DNA of 64,000 nucleotides from Pilasporangium apinafurcum. Lineage: Eukaryota; Oomycota; Peronosporomycetes; Pythiales; Pythiaceae. Under the pieces are notes generated by a model, which was given only the letters and a program-made list of their open reading frames with translations, was not told where the DNA came from and made no database searches. Where the stretch lies: assembly GCA_001600495.1 (NCBI GenBank), contig BCKE01000007.1, forward strand, positions 811,316 through 875,315. The letters run 5' to 3'. Below, piece by piece: positions 32,968 through 46,570 of the stretch (positions are counted from its first letter, which is position 1; every line of letters starts with the position of its first letter). A program made the position numbers and the translations under genes.

Positions 32968-34113
32968 TCATGATGGCGACTGAAAAAGTAGGCCGCGAAG
33001 TCGTAGTTGTCCATCAATGAGGAACTTCTGGAACACAAGCGATGGGTTCTTCGCGAAAAGCAAGCGAACCGCATGTGCCTGTTCTTCAGAGCCAATCTCT
33101 AACAGTAAGCTGGTCGACATAGAATTTTCCTTTGAATGAGTGCTATCAACACGCTGCGGTTTAAACAGCTTTTGTACACTTTGCTCCACATAACGATACA
33201 TCCGGAGACCCTGTGGGTCATCTTCTCGATCTTTTGCTTCTGATTCTTTAAGCGCATCAGGTCCATTAGAGAACAGTGCCAGATGTGGTTCATATGCGAG
33301 TACATCCGGTGCAATAAGCTGTACTTCTGTGACTGGGATGTACGGTGGGTTGCAGAGGATGACGTTGAATTGTTGGTAGAGAAGATTGGATGTTGTGTGG
33401 TCGTTTGCGGGTTCTAATGTCAATAGTTTTTGTAAATTCTTCTGTATAAACGTTGCGCGATGGCTCAAGCCGTTGGTCAATGAGTTTTGTGCTGCAATTG
33501 TTAGCGCGTCTTCGGAGACATCAATGCCAATACCTGTTGCCAAGGGGAATTCGGATAGAGCTGCAAGTAATAAACATCCCGAGCCTGTGCCGATATCTAG
33601 AATCCGCAACGGCGCTTGCTTTGGATATGAATCCTACATTTAAGGAATTGCTATGGGTTAATAACGATTGACCAAGATTTGTAATTTGCTCTCCTGCAGA
33701 CATACCACCAACGTTTCGATGAGCACTTCGCTGTCACTGCGTGGGATCAATGTACTCGGTGTGACTGCAAACTCCATGGACCAAAACTCTTTCTTCCCAA
33801 GGACGTATGCCAGTGGTTCTCCTTCACATCGACGATTTGTAAGAGTTCGTAGCTTCTCTGCTTCTTCTTCGTTCAACTGGCGATTACTGTGCAAAACAAA
33901 GTCATTGCTTCGAGGTAGATGCAGTACATTTGCAATTAGCGCTTTGGCGTCGTTTGGGTTGATGTTCGCGCGCTGTAGCTGCTTCCGGATGCTCTGTAGT
34001 GCGTGTAGGACAGATTGCTGGTGATGGATGCATCGCCGAACCCGTCCGCGAGCAAACAGCGGCTGGGTATGCCTAAGGACCGATCGGTAGGTGCCTACGA
34101 GCATTTTGACCAA
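32968..34113 (-). CDS. HEMK1: peptide release factor glutamine methyltransferase (PrmC/HemK1)
   Basis: Exons 33706-34113 and 32968-33633 join in phase 0 to 357 residues. The N-terminal helical domain (LANVLHL-type, EGEPLAYVLGKKEFW, TLIPRSDSE) and the SAM domain (ILDIGTGSGCLLLA; catalytic NPPYIP) are those of PrmC. It methylates the Gln of the GGQ motif in release factors. An Arg-rich N-terminus without acidic residues (MVKMLVGTYRSVLRHTQ) suggests mitochondrial import. About 30 extra residues sit between the NPPY region and the last strand. ATG at 34104 is a possible alternative start. Confidence 0.93.
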
Positions 34114-34794
34114 CAGTTCATTCCCAAAACAGCGATTGCCTAAAACAAAGATAATATCTTTCGTGTTCCCATTGGATGATAATTATTTTCGTGTTGCCCA
34201 TAGGGTTTAGTAGAAAAATTTCTATTATAGAATTTTTTTGTTAATGGTGCAGATTTAAAAAATTTTGATTGATGTGGTGAACACAAGAATGAGCCTAAAA
34301 AAACTGGTTCCAACTAAAGAGGGACCAGCACCTGGCTATTTTTCGTGCCAGGTTTATGCTCATGAGCTCCAATCGGTTTTTTACGGTATTACTGATACTC
34401 TCGGTAATGACTGCAATTTTAGTAGTCAAACAGGGAATCAGATAGCCTTTAATACTAGTATCAGACTAATTATGTTGCACGAACGTGGTCCGAGTGGAGC
34501 ATGAAAATTGCGTACTTAGCAGCAATCCGTTTCATGCGGAAGTTTCATACTTGAAGAGATACTGAATGTCAAAACGGGAAGGAGCACTGACACAATATGC
34601 AGAAGGGAACGGACTGCTTTGTTGACGTTCTTTCTATTTCATTTTGACGTGATTTCTCTTCCTGATCGCCGTTAACCTCGCGCATACTGTGGTAATTTGC
34701 CACTGGCTCGTCTGTTTGCTTGGTGTAGCTTCACGCTTCGGAATCTGTAGGATCTTATCGGTTGACTAGTCACGATAGCCCCAGTATCGCCAAG
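34114..34794. other. intergenic, no gene seen
   Basis: AT-rich 681-bp stretch between the divergent PrmC and SNARE genes. A 79-codon open frame at 34265-34504 has no family signature and I do not accept it. Confidence 0.55.
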
Positions 34795-36078
34795 ATGAGT
34801 CGCGAACTCGACGGTTTGATGAACAAACTGACCAAAATCAACAATGAAATGGGCGGTGAAGAAGGCAAAAAGAAAAAAGGCAAGAACGGTGGCGATCGAT
34901 TCCATGAGTTGAAGGTGCAAGTCGGAGAACGGCTGCATCGACTGAAATTTGTAGGCCTATCTTTTTTCTTGCACCAGAATATTATTCTAGTGAATAAAGA
35001 CAGAGCTGATTATTTATTTATCTCTGACCTCCAGCTCTTGCAAGATCCAGAAGCGCAAATTAAGAAGAATAAGCACCCGCGTGAAGCGATTCGGCGACAA
35101 CAGGAGATTCGAGAAGACATTCGTATCGTAGGCCAAGATATCGCCGAGCTTCAAACGAGCTATGAACAGGAAATAAAGAAGAAGAAGGTACAGGAAGCAT
35201 GCAATGGAAGATAATCACTCATTCTTACGATCGCTGAACCATTGATAATGTATACGTTGACCAGAGCAAATTTCCTCCAGAAGAACTACAAATTCGTAAA
35301 GAAATTATAGAGCAGTACTCATCGGAGTTTGTGCTGATCAAAGAGCTTGCATCTGCTGGTTATCGTGCGCCTGGCGGCCGTTCATCATTCGATCGGACGG
35401 GAGTTGCATCGACAATTGGTACTTTCGATGATGGATCATTTCGCTCTGGTCCACCTCGGCCTGGAGGGGTTAGTGGAGGGTATGGTGGCGGCTATGGTGG
35501 TGGAGGTGGTGGCAGCGGAGGTGGAGGTTTTAGTGGCAACTTCACTGGCTTGAATGGGACAACAAGCGATGGACCAATCGCAAGAGAGGAAATCACCGAT
35601 GAACAGCGCTCAGTGATGGTTCAAATCAACCAGAACGACCAGCGCTTTGTAAGTTGTCGCCAAGTGGCTTACTTTGATCCGTAGGAGTCTATTTCTCACC
35701 GTGGTCGATTGCAAAATAGGATCAAATGATTGATCAAATTGGAAGCGGTGTGCAAGAGCTGAGTCAGTTAGCAAGAGGACTGAATGAAGAGCTTCAACAG
35801 CAAAGCGTGATGATCGACGGACTGGAGGAACGAATCGATACGACACAAGCACATGGTACAGCCCTATTTGTTTGTCTACCTTGCAATCGTCAATGCGATC
35901 TGCGTGGACTAACTGATCCTCATCTGTTTCTGAATCTGCAGTGGAAAATGTTAACAGGAAAATGCGAAAGACACTGCAACAAGTTGGACGCAGTGGCGAC
36001 AAATGCATGATGGATATGATTTGCCTTATCCTGCTGCTCGGAATCTTGGCTGTGTGCTATAACATGTTTATCAAGTAG
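34795..36078 (+). CDS. Qc-SNARE (SYP7-like syntaxin) with Gly-rich linker
   Basis: Exons 34795-34950, 35035-35187, 35265-35648, 35720-35855 and 35942-36078 give 321 residues. The SNARE helix (DQMIDQIGSGVQELSQLARG, then LNEELQQQ, with a central Gln) is followed directly by a C-terminal membrane anchor (MICLILLLGILAVCYNMF). The N-terminal part is helical and Lys-rich. This is the layout of plant SYP71-type Qc-SNAREs, which act in ER and plasma-membrane fusion. Between the two parts lies a linker with long glycine runs (about 180-215), unusual for a SNARE. Confidence 0.88.
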
Positions 36079-36242
36079 ATACTTTTTTCCATTAACAATA
36101 ACACGAGAGCAACAAAATAACACACATACAGCGCTTGCCTGTATGCTTAACGCTCTCTATTATTTTTTCACGGCACGTCAAGTTCTGTGAGCTTGTCGAA
36201 CTTGAGGTTATGTTGCTTTATTCGTGTTTGTTGTGTTTTCTT

Positions 36243-36884
36243 CTAACTCTGAGGGCCATAGATAGACGGTCTCGGCGGTGGATGCATCATCCCACCCATT
36301 GGTGGGCCACGAGGTGGACCTCCTAATCATTGCATGCAAAACATCGATTAAATTATGTATTTACCATTCCATCAACACATGCGCCTTCTCTCTTACCGTG
36401 ATACGGTGGTGGTCGCATCATACCCGGACCACCTGGTGGCATCATTCCACGTGGTGGTGGTCCACGTGGCGGGAACATTCCACCCGGTCTGGGTCCCATG
36501 TTATGCTGTGGCGGTCCACCCATTGTTGGTCCTCGAAGCCATGCACCCGCTATATATCAACATGAATATAGAGTAATATCGACCAGGTCAGCAGAGTATA
36601 CACTCACGCACTCTTGCATAGAGAATGTTATTGTATGACTCGTACGTGTCATAATAGAGCCTTGACCCGCCAAAAACTGTTCATAGTAGAGCTTGACGTT
36701 CTCGCGGTGTTTCCAACCGCGGTTGTGCTGTTTTCGACCTGCTTGCTATAGGATATCCATGAGGCACACGTATTAGTATAAAAGCGTTACTATACAGCGC
36801 ATAAATAAAGATAAGTGTAGATGCAGCGCATACAGAGTCGTGGGTGAGATATGTATCGCAGTAATCGCAATAGTAGCGCGGCAT
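36243..36884 (-). CDS. SNRPC: U1 small nuclear ribonucleoprotein C
   Basis: Exons 36834-36884, 36646-36745, 36397-36549 and 36243-36322 give 127 residues. The start [17 protein letters not shown] is diagnostic. The U1-C zinc finger continues in exon 2 ([19 protein letters not shown]), and the C-terminus is a Pro/Gly/Met-rich tail ([20 protein letters not shown]). U1-C stabilises 5' splice-site pairing by U1 snRNP. The donor after IMT (GTACGA) was chosen over a stronger GTGAGT 46 nt downstream because only the former keeps phase with exon 3. Confidence 0.93.
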
Positions 36885-38380
<1,496 letters not shown>

Positions 38381-38550
38381 ATTGATGTGCAGCTGATCAA
38401 TAGAAAAATGCACAGCGTGAAGCGTGAAGTCCCTGTCAAAATCCCCACGTATATGATATTTCTCTATGTTGTCCATCTTATTATGTAATTTGCTTCTCAG
38501 CATTGTAGATGATTAACAATTTTGCTCGATGTCGTCACCGTTGTTCAGTC

Positions 38551-41381
38551 TTACTCGGTCACAACGGTCTTGTTGGGCATAAAGAGCGTGATTTTGTCCA
38601 CTTTCCAACAAAAATCAGGCGTTTGCTCATAAATCAACTTCCAGATATAGGGCACAAAAAATTGCTCTGGGTCGGTTTCTTCTTCGTAGAGATAGCTTGG
38701 TTCCTCATCGTCTCCTAATGATGCCGTGCCATTTTCGCCAACGTGCCTAGACTTCAGAGAGGCTGAGGACGCTAACAGGCTCACACACTCGCTTCGGATG
38801 ATGTTGAAAACAGTGTCAACGTCCAGAACCTCTTCAGGGCTTGTCTTCGATTCAACCAGACTCTGGAAACGCGATAATGTATTCCACACCGGTCCATTGT
38901 TGACGTGGTATGTAAAATCAGGATGTCGCTGCAAGGCTGTAAACGTGTCTGCTCGATAGAGGAGTGAATAAATCTGCAGAGCACAAACGGCACAAAATTA
39001 GCGTCATCTTAACCAATACTTCCATACTGATAACTTGCCATACATACAAGTTGAGGGTTTCGGGGCAAAAGCTTCGCCTTTAAGCATGATGAAACAATCC
39101 CCAACAGCAATCGAATGAATTCCACATACGCTTTTTGCTTTTGCGTCAGCATTTCGAGTTCAGTATTATCCAGTGTGCCACGTTTGACCATCTCTTCCAT
39201 CTTTGCAGCAAGTTGCGCCTCTTTTTTCGCCAGCATTTCAATCAAGCTCACAATATTCTGTGCTGCATATACGTGAATGTTTTCTGCATGCCGTGCAAGA
39301 TTCGATAAGCCGGCGAAGGCATTCAGGTGGATAAAACTGTCCTGGAAATGTGTAATGTTCCGATAGATCAGTCGCGTGAAAATCACCATCATCAAACTGC
39401 CCAATGACACATCGAGGATGTATTTCTCAGAGTACCAAGGTACATTGTGTACCATCACTTTTGTGTGCGCATCGCGAACAAAGGCCGGATCTTGCGTATA
39501 AGTCAACAAGACTATGACCAGCATGTAAATGCGGCTCGGTTCGACTGATCGGGCATGGTACAAAGTCTCCAAGAGCGGTAGCATCAGCTGATTGACTTCG
39601 CAATTCGAAATGGTGGCTTCATGCATCATCGCATTGGTATACATTAGCGTATACAACAATAAATGACTGGATTCATAGGGTGCATTCCGGCCAATCGAAG
39701 CAAATAGCTTCGAGAATGGGATCTCAGTCAGTTTTGTCTTTGAAGAAGAGTCGTCATGTTTTGCCTTTCTTGTATCCCCCAAGTTCTCGTCAGCTTCGGA
39801 ATTGGTCATACAACACAATGCTTCTCGGTAAGGATTGTTCACGGAATCGCCATCTCGACAACTTTGCAGTAGAACGAGTAGCAAGAACACGCTTCGATCG
39901 GTTAGCGGGCTCACGTGCTCATTATTGACAAGAAAATACTGATAAAAGCTCCATGGGAAGCGGAATATTGAGTCTGCACAGCAGTTACAATGGCGCATAC
40001 TCACCAATTAGTCCATGTCAAAAGATATTCACATCCGAAAGAGGCGACAGAGACTTACATGCGATCGAACCAATGCCGTCAAGCGTGAGGTACGAAAAAT
40101 TTTCCATTTCTTCGGCAAGATTTGTCGCTTCGGAAATCTGGATAATCGACATTTCTTTGGCATTTTGCAACGCAATCGCAACTGACTCCGAGTTTTTCGA
40201 TGTCAACGGCGATGGTATTTGATCAATATAGTTTTGCAGCAATCGATGAATGACTCCTGCAGCCCAGAATGATTTGTTTGTACCAGAAGCGGCAGCAATC
40301 ATAATCATGTGTAGAAATGGATTATGTGCACTCATATCTCCCGCCTCCTTCGAATGATCACGAGGGAACGCAACCGGAGAAAGCAAAACGAGTAGCGTGT
40401 TAATCACTTCCACATGTAAATCGTATGTCTTTGGTCTAAAAAGAAAAGCAAGTATGTGATTATTTAGTGGAGAAATAAGTGCATTCAGCTAAAGCGCGAG
40501 AACAGAAGCGATTAGCACTCACGTCGGAGGGAAATCAATCAACACAGTCATTAAGGTGTCGAGAAAGCGGAAAGCAAGGTCATCTGGTCGCGTGATCGGC
40601 TCTGATTGATGAACCCCACTCGGTTCCCCAACACGGATCGCAGTATTATCTTTTCCTACATTCAAATGTAGCACAGGTATTAGCTATAGAGTCAGCTCCC
40701 GGTAACGCCATTACCGACAAATTGCCCAAACCGACGTACTATTGCGTGGTGATGTGATCACGTTCCAATCTGCTTCGTGCACAGGTCGATTGAAATGCGC
40801 CAGCAACGCGCATTCGTCCTGTTTCTCAATGAACCGCATAGTAAAATTTCGCATAAGAAAAAGTGCATTTACGGCCTGTAAAATCCAACTCTCAGCTGTT
40901 TGCTTTCGTCCGTCTGCAGAATTTGCTGGTCCATGACTAGGGGCGTGTAATTCAATTTCATCAGGCAGCATCTTTTCCACTCGACAGCAAAACGGCAGGG
41001 CATGGATCAGAAACCGCAACAACACTCGGAAGTTCCCCGATCGCAGGTTGTTCTGTGCTGCTCATATAAAAATCAATCAAGAAAGCATTTTATATCAACA
41101 CCATCACCCATTCCTATCTTCCACATACTGATTAATGCATTCTTACCGAGCGTAGCGCCATATTCCTGGTTCAAGTATTCAACTTGCTGTTGGGTGAGCT
41201 GAGTGAAAGGCTTGGGGGAGGAGAACACCACGTGATATGCTGGGTCTTCGCGCAACACCGGAATATCACCGACAATTTTCTCAAACGCCGCCTTCTCACG
41301 TTCAGATGCAAAGATGTCCGTCTGCGCAGCTACACGCGTGTAGGAAGAAGAGGAAGATGAGGAAGACACTGCTGCGCCCAT
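38551..41381 (-). CDS. DYM: dymeclin (Golgi-associated protein)
   Basis: Six exons on the minus strand (41147-41381, 40740-41057, 40523-40655, 40059-40435, 39048-39973, 38551-38973) join in phase to 803 residues. It starts MGAAVSSSSSS, a likely N-myristoylation site as in animal dymeclin. The segments LTDRSVFLLLVLLQSC, NNPYREAL, NVPWYSEKYILDVSLGSL, IYSLLYRADTF and QFFVPYIWKLIYE follow the family closely. Dymeclin shuttles between cytosol and Golgi and acts in Golgi organisation. Helical repeats fill most of the protein. Junctions 1 and 2 needed non-first acceptor/donor choices to keep phase, so small errors there are possible. Confidence 0.92.
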
Positions 41382-41552
41382 TTTCTTCCAGCTCTTTGTA
41401 TTATAGAGTTGGGCGAATATGTCCACATATCGCACAAAAATAATACTACGCTGACCGATTATTTTTAGCATGTGGTGACAGTAAAACTGAAGTCCTTTTC
41501 ACGTTATTCAAAGTTAAAGGTGGGTTATTTTTAGCTAATATGGCTACGATTG

Positions 41553-42990
41553 TTATGTTGAAGCTGAAGGTGGCTCGAGATGGAATTCACAGAGCAAAGG
41601 TAGATGGTCTGACGGAGAGAATGTGCTGGGCAACGAGATCTCTTTCGTGGCATCCGCTAACGACATGATCTCCAGAAGTGCAGCTGGACGGAGTCTATGT
41701 GTGGTTTCAATATACACAAATGTGTTAATAGGCATTTTTTGCAGTCAGCTGCAGTAGTTCGTTAGCATACCTTGATGATTTGTAGAAAATGTAGTCGAGT
41801 GTCCCGATAAAGTTCGGTACTTCTTGGTCATTTTCACCGTCTATTGCACCATTCACATTGGTAAAGCTGGGCTCGGATGATCCTGCGCCACTTGTGATAT
41901 TGTATTGAGCGTATGCACTTTGAAAGTGCTGTCGATCAATAAGGAATCGATACACTTTGCTGTCTGGAAGTGAATTAAAATCACCTGCAAAAAGAACCGG
42001 CACATCCATGCCACTAGTGAACATTTCTAATTGCCGAGCCATCCGCTGTGTCTGGAGTAATTTCACATCTTCTTGTGCGGGGTCCCAAAATAAGTGCGTC
42101 GTTGCTAAGACGAAATCCATTTGCCCAGCAATGGCTGAGGGTGTCTGAAAGTGTGTGATTAACCCCACGCTGCCTCGCTGTGTCCGTGCCAAGACATCTT
42201 CGCTACAGTCTATATGATAAATAGCATTGTTAGAGATGGATGAATCACACACATAAGGAGCACAGCCGTCTACCTGACTCATCTCCAATCGCATTATCGA
42301 GTGCAATCTCCTGGTGCTTTACGAGCGTCAAGGTATTCGCCTGCCAGAAGATTGCGACGCCATCTTTCTTGGTACTGGCCTTCTTTACGAATATGCTGCT
42401 CACTCAATGAAAAGTAAAATTAGACGCATGTGCGGCAGTGATTATGTTAATCGTGCACTTTTCCACTTACCCTGTGTATCCCAAAGCTTTCATCATCACT
42501 GACCAGAATTCGTCGTATTGATCAACTTCCTATGATGAACGAAATGTGTTTAGCGCATTCGTATCCAGTACTCCATTTATGCCAAGTCTTGGACGCAATT
42601 ACCTGCAAACAAATCACATCTGGCCGAACGGGCAATTCGTTGAACACTTTTTCCTACGATATCAAAGATCAATGTTTTAGCCATGCATCCAAAAGCCCGC
42701 ACACTTAAGTACAGAATCTCGCAAGTATGACGTATCATTTACCAATTGCTTGGACCGATTCTTCCAGCGTAATGCAGTTGACTTGCAGTATGGAAAGTAG
42801 GTGGATCGTACATAGCATTGCGCTAACACATTGTACGTCATCACCCTCAGCTTATCAACACCATCGGCACTACTAGCTGCAAAAAACAAGCAAAGAAACG
42901 GCTATTACCACTAGACCATCCACTTGTGGCGAATAATGGCGGATCCAGCATACCTTTCGCTGCCAGTTGCCGCATCTGCATGTTCATCAT
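41553..42990 (-). CDS. CCR4-like endonuclease/exonuclease/phosphatase-family nuclease
   Basis: Seven exons (42954-42990, 42743-42876, 42603-42653, 42471-42529, 42274-42395, 41771-42209, 41553-41694) give 327 residues. The catalytic motifs of Mg-dependent EEP enzymes are all there: MTYNVLAQ, ICLQEVDQYDEFW, ATTHLFWDP, FAGDFNSLPDS, TLDYIF and PSDHLPL. It most resembles plant CCR4-type deadenylases and nocturnin/Angel proteins, which remove poly(A) or related 3' ends. There is no Leu-rich repeat domain. The N-terminus is uncertain: the frame is open upstream of the chosen ATG. It lies 172 bp upstream of dymeclin in the same orientation. Confidence 0.85.
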
Positions 42991-43405
42991 GTGCTCAACT
43001 TGGGCTTCACAAGTGATGCTGTACTCAAAACTGTACCCGTTACATGCTAATATAACCCAATCATCTTTGTTATATTAATATTTTGTCCAATTAAAAAACA
43101 GGAACATCCTGATAGCATATTATTGGTAGAAAAACGTTTTGAATGGCGGTTCACTGATCATGTGGAACCAGGGCTGTTTTCAGGCGAACCGGTTCCATTT
43201 TGGCGCTGATTGAATGGCCGGGAGCGGTTCATTCGCCCTTCCAGTGCTGCTCTCTACTCACTTTGCTGGTGTGAATTAGTGCTGAAATTCCTCATTGCAA
43301 AGGTAAGGAAGCGATTGGATTTCTATGGGAACAGTATAGACAGGCAATCCAGGTTCAACAGGCGCGCTAATAGCAGGATGTATGCATATATGTCGTCTAA
43401 ACTAG
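42991..43405. other. upstream region of the CCR4-like nuclease and of L32
   Basis: 415 bp between divergent genes. The nuclease frame continues without a stop to about 43047 and then meets an acceptor-like ATTAG. Near L32, an initiator-like CTCACTTTGC occurs at about 43258. Confidence 0.45.
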
Positions 43406-43973
43406 ATGGTGCAAGTTACTCCAGTCGTTCGTCCAAAGATCGTCAAGAAGCGCGTGACCAAGTTCAAGCGTCACCAGTCCAACCGCTTCAAGCGTGTGCC
43501 TGTAAGTAAAGCGCTCCTCAATTCAGCGAAACACAGCTTCCCGTGTCTAGCCTGCATCGCTCACAATGCATCGAAAGACACGAGAAGCTTTCAAAATTTT
43601 TACAAAAAACAAAGCAGCATGGACTAACGACAGGTATATTGTGCAATCCATCATATTATAGGAATCGTGGCGCCGCCCGAAGGGTATTGATGGCCGTGTG
43701 CGCCGAAAATTCAAGGGTGCCATTCGCATGCCCAATGTCGGCTACGGTTCGAACAAGAAGACCGCGCACTTGCTGCCCAACGGCTTCTTGAAGTTCGTTG
43801 TCAACAACGTCGCCGAATTGGAAGTGCTTTTGATGCACAACCGCAAGTACTGCGCTGAAATCGCCCACAACGTGTCTGGCCGCAACCGTCGCGCCATCAT
43901 CGAACGTGCCGAGCAATTGAACGTGCGCGTGACCAACCCGAACGCTCGTGTGCGTGCCGAAGAAAACGAATAA
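43406..43973 (+). CDS. RPL32: 60S ribosomal protein L32 (eL32)
   Basis: Exons 43406-43501 and 43662-43973 join in phase 0 to 135 residues, the usual eL32 length. Typical segments are [54 protein letters not shown] and [13 protein letters not shown]. It is a structural protein of the large ribosomal subunit. Codon use is strongly biased, as in RPS11. Only one gene copy is seen here. Confidence 0.97.
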
Positions 43974-44706
43974 GCGTCTTTGCCTTATTTGTGTTCAGTA
44001 TTCGGAGGGGAGCCGACGACCGACCGCGTATTGTGATCGGAACTTGGGGGAGGATAGCAGCATGGTAAAGGAACTCCAGCGGCAGGCGACTAAGGATAAA
44101 TGCACCCTTTTTCCTGCTTGCAGCCATGTTGAACGTGTTATATTTTTTGGTGTCACTGCTACGAGATGCGTTATAGTTTCATTGTGCGTGTAGTCCAGAT
44201 TTGTTGGATCATGTTGTGTTTGCAGGAGCCTAGTCTGGTGCAGAGATGTCTTCGATGGATTTTCAAGCTAATGCTATGTAGTGGATCCACTCACCACATC
44301 AATCGATATGGACGAGCGCAAAGTAACTGCTACAAAATGTCGAAACGGCGATCCTCAGTTTTTCTGAGGACATGTGAAGTAATGTTGACATTCTCATTAA
44401 TTTCAGTGAGCAGCAGTTCTCACACAATCATCGATATTTACACCTTGGTAAGAAGATATTGCTAAAAGCATCAAGGCACTCTGTCATCTGAATGATGCAT
44501 TGAAGCGAGCAGTACACTTACAGATTAGATGCCTTTTGTTGTCATTTTGCACAGCCACGTCGTTCCAAAGACGTATTTTTCACAGTATTAAATTTCTTCC
44601 CCATACAAAAACTAATATATTTTAGTATTTGCACACCAGTGTTTTAAACTTTATCCAACAAGCTGCATGATGTGTGATAGCTTTTGGGCTCAGTGGACAA
44701 AAAGAC
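43974..44706. other. intergenic, no gene seen
   Basis: 733 bp between L32 and COX11. Short open frames only; AT-rich towards COX11. Confidence 0.55.
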
Positions 44707-45498
44707 ATGCATCGCTCTATGCTGCTGCTCAAACCCTTGCGCACTGCTCAACGGCATGCAGTGTCTACGGTGCATTTACGCTCCACAATTGCTGAACCAC
44801 TCGTCCTAACGCGGTGCTCACCAGCCTTTTGCCATGCGTCTAACATGCGCCTCTTTCTTTTGCCACGCCGGTTCTTGTCCTCCTCTTCCTCTCAGCAGCA
44901 ACAGCAGGAAAAGCTGCGGCGTGCAGGTATGAAAGAGGGCAACCGCCGCGCACTCATGTACCTCGCCGGCGTCGGTGTCGCGTTCCTCGGACTTTCATAT
45001 GCTGCTGTGCCGTTGTACAAGATTTTCTGTCAAGTGACGGGCTTTGGCGGTACGACGCAACGCGCTGACATCTTTGCTGCCGAGAAGCTCACGCCTCGTG
45101 AAGACGCCAAACCGATCCGCATTACATTTGACGGTGGCGTGAGCGCCGCCATGCCGTGGAGCTTCCGACCGCAACAGCGTGAGCTAGTACTCGTGCCTGG
45201 TGAGACAGCATTGGCGTTCTACACAGCTAAGAACAAGACCGACCGTGCTATCACTGGCGTGGCCACGTACAATGTTTACCCACCCAAGGCGGGTGTCTAC
45301 TTTAACAAAATTCAGTGCTTTTGCTTTGAAGAACAGCGACTGAAAGCGCAGGAAGAGATCGACATGCCGGTTTTTTTCTTCATTGACCCAGAGATTTGCG
45401 AAGACCCGACAATGACTGGTGTGCACAACATCACGCTCTCGTACACGTTCTTCAAAACAGACGACGTGAACGACGACGATGTTGACGATGAAGAGTAG
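44707..45498 (+). CDS. COX11: cytochrome c oxidase assembly protein COX11
   Basis: Single exon, 263 residues. An Arg/Ser-rich leader with a Gln run (about 1-75) looks like a mitochondrial presequence. One membrane helix follows (YLAGVGVAFLGLSYAAVPLY), then the copper-binding domain with the invariant CFCFEEQ and FFFIDPEI. COX11 delivers copper to the Cu-B site of subunit 1 at the inner membrane. The C-terminus ends in an Asp-rich stretch. The start 44707 is the first ATG in the frame; an ATG near 44845 is possible. Confidence 0.95.
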   Translation: MHRSMLLLKPLRTAQRHAVSTVHLRSTIAEPLVLTRCSPAFCHASNMRLFLLPRRFLSSSSSQQQQQEKLRRAGMKEGNRRALMYLAGVGVAFLGLSYAAVPLYKIFCQVTGFGGTTQRADIFAAEKLTPREDAKPIRITFDGGVSAAMPWSFRPQQRELVLVPGETALAFYTAKNKTDRAITGVATYNVYPPKAGVYFNKIQCFCFEEQRLKAQEEIDMPVFFFIDPEICEDPTMTGVHNITLSYTFFKTDDVNDDDVDDEE

Positions 45499-45990
45499 AT
45501 TCAAGGGAAACAGCGTGAGGTGGGGCCTCTAGCCCATTGATAGATGATGGAGCCAGAGAATAGAAGTGACGATCAAAGTCACGCAGCAGGCTGTTATTGC
45601 AGTAGCTTCCAGTCAGCATTCACTGCAACTAGTATGGCTTCGGGATCGAATGGCTAACCATTTAATAACTGTAGCAATAATGAGATCGGTCGCTTTCACT
45701 GCTTATGAACAGATCAGAGCGTACTGGGATCTCTATTGTCAACGGATGCCACAACCGCTCACGTAAATTTCTGTAGCAATCGTTATTTTCTTGATAAATT
45801 ACCAGATAATGAGGGGTGCATGATCAAATTTACACCTCAAGTCACTTGAAATATAATGTGAATACTGTGAAAAATAACCGCAAACTGAAAGTAATTAATT
45901 CCAAACTGTGGCTTTTAGCGCGAAACCTCGCTCACTTATCGAACTTGGCTAAGCAACTCGAAAAGAACAAGAGAAGTAAAAGCGATAGAA
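45499..45990. other. intergenic, no gene seen
   Basis: 492 bp between COX11 and NF-YB. A GCTCACTTATCG stretch at about 45928 could be an initiator for NF-YB; weak evidence. Confidence 0.45.
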
Positions 45991-46362
45991 ATGTCGAACA
46001 AGGAAGAGCACGATAACGACGAGATCCGTGAGCAGGATCGCTTCCTACCAACGGCTAACATCTCCCGTATCATGAAGGTCTCCCTGCCGTCGACCGCGAA
46101 GATTGCGAAAGACGGGAAAGAAACCGTGCAGGAGTGTGTAAGTGAGTTCATCTCGTTCATCACGAGCGAAGCGAGCGACAAATGCCAGCAGGAGAAACGC
46201 AAGACCATCAATGGTGACGATATCATCTGGGCTATGAGCACGCTGGGCTTTGATAGCTATGTCGAGCCGCTGAAGCTCTATTTACAAAAGTACCGTGAGT
46301 CGGTGAAAGTGGAGAAGAATGACAAGAAGGACAATGTCGGCACGTTTGGCGCGTCTTCGTAA
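45991..46362 (+). CDS. NF-YB: CCAAT-binding factor NF-YB (HAP3)
   Basis: Single exon, 123 residues. The histone-fold core starts [16 protein letters not shown] and includes [38 protein letters not shown] and [13 protein letters not shown], which is near the animal and plant consensus throughout. With NF-YC it forms a histone-like dimer that, with NF-YA, binds CCAAT boxes. The flanking tails are very short, so this is essentially the DNA-binding core. It converges with the ankyrin gene at 46571, 208 bp apart. Confidence 0.97.
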   Translation: MSNKEEHDNDEIREQDRFLPTANISRIMKVSLPSTAKIAKDGKETVQECVSEFISFITSEASDKCQQEKRKTINGDDIIWAMSTLGFDSYVEPLKLYLQKYRESVKVEKNDKKDNVGTFGASS

Positions 46363-46570
46363 TGAACAAATAAGAGAAGGAAAACATCGCTAGTTTTTTT
46401 TGTATTTTTTTTTTGTATGTGAGAAAGAATGGAGAAAAGGAGGACTGAACACTAATAGCGCTTTTTTGCGAAGTCCGTTATGGGCGCTGCTTTGTTTTAC
46501 TTTTTCCAAAACTAACAGAGAGAACGCTAACGCAGACCAGCTTCAGATTTTGCTGATAACTTACTGATCT

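Noticed and set aside
34265-34504. 79-codon open frame in an intergenic stretch
   Set aside because: No family pattern, no flanking splice logic, ordinary intergenic composition.
36601-36650. Alternative U1-C exon 2 ending at the GTGAGT donor
   Set aside because: It breaks phase with the Pro/Gly-rich exon 3; the GTACGA donor keeps it.
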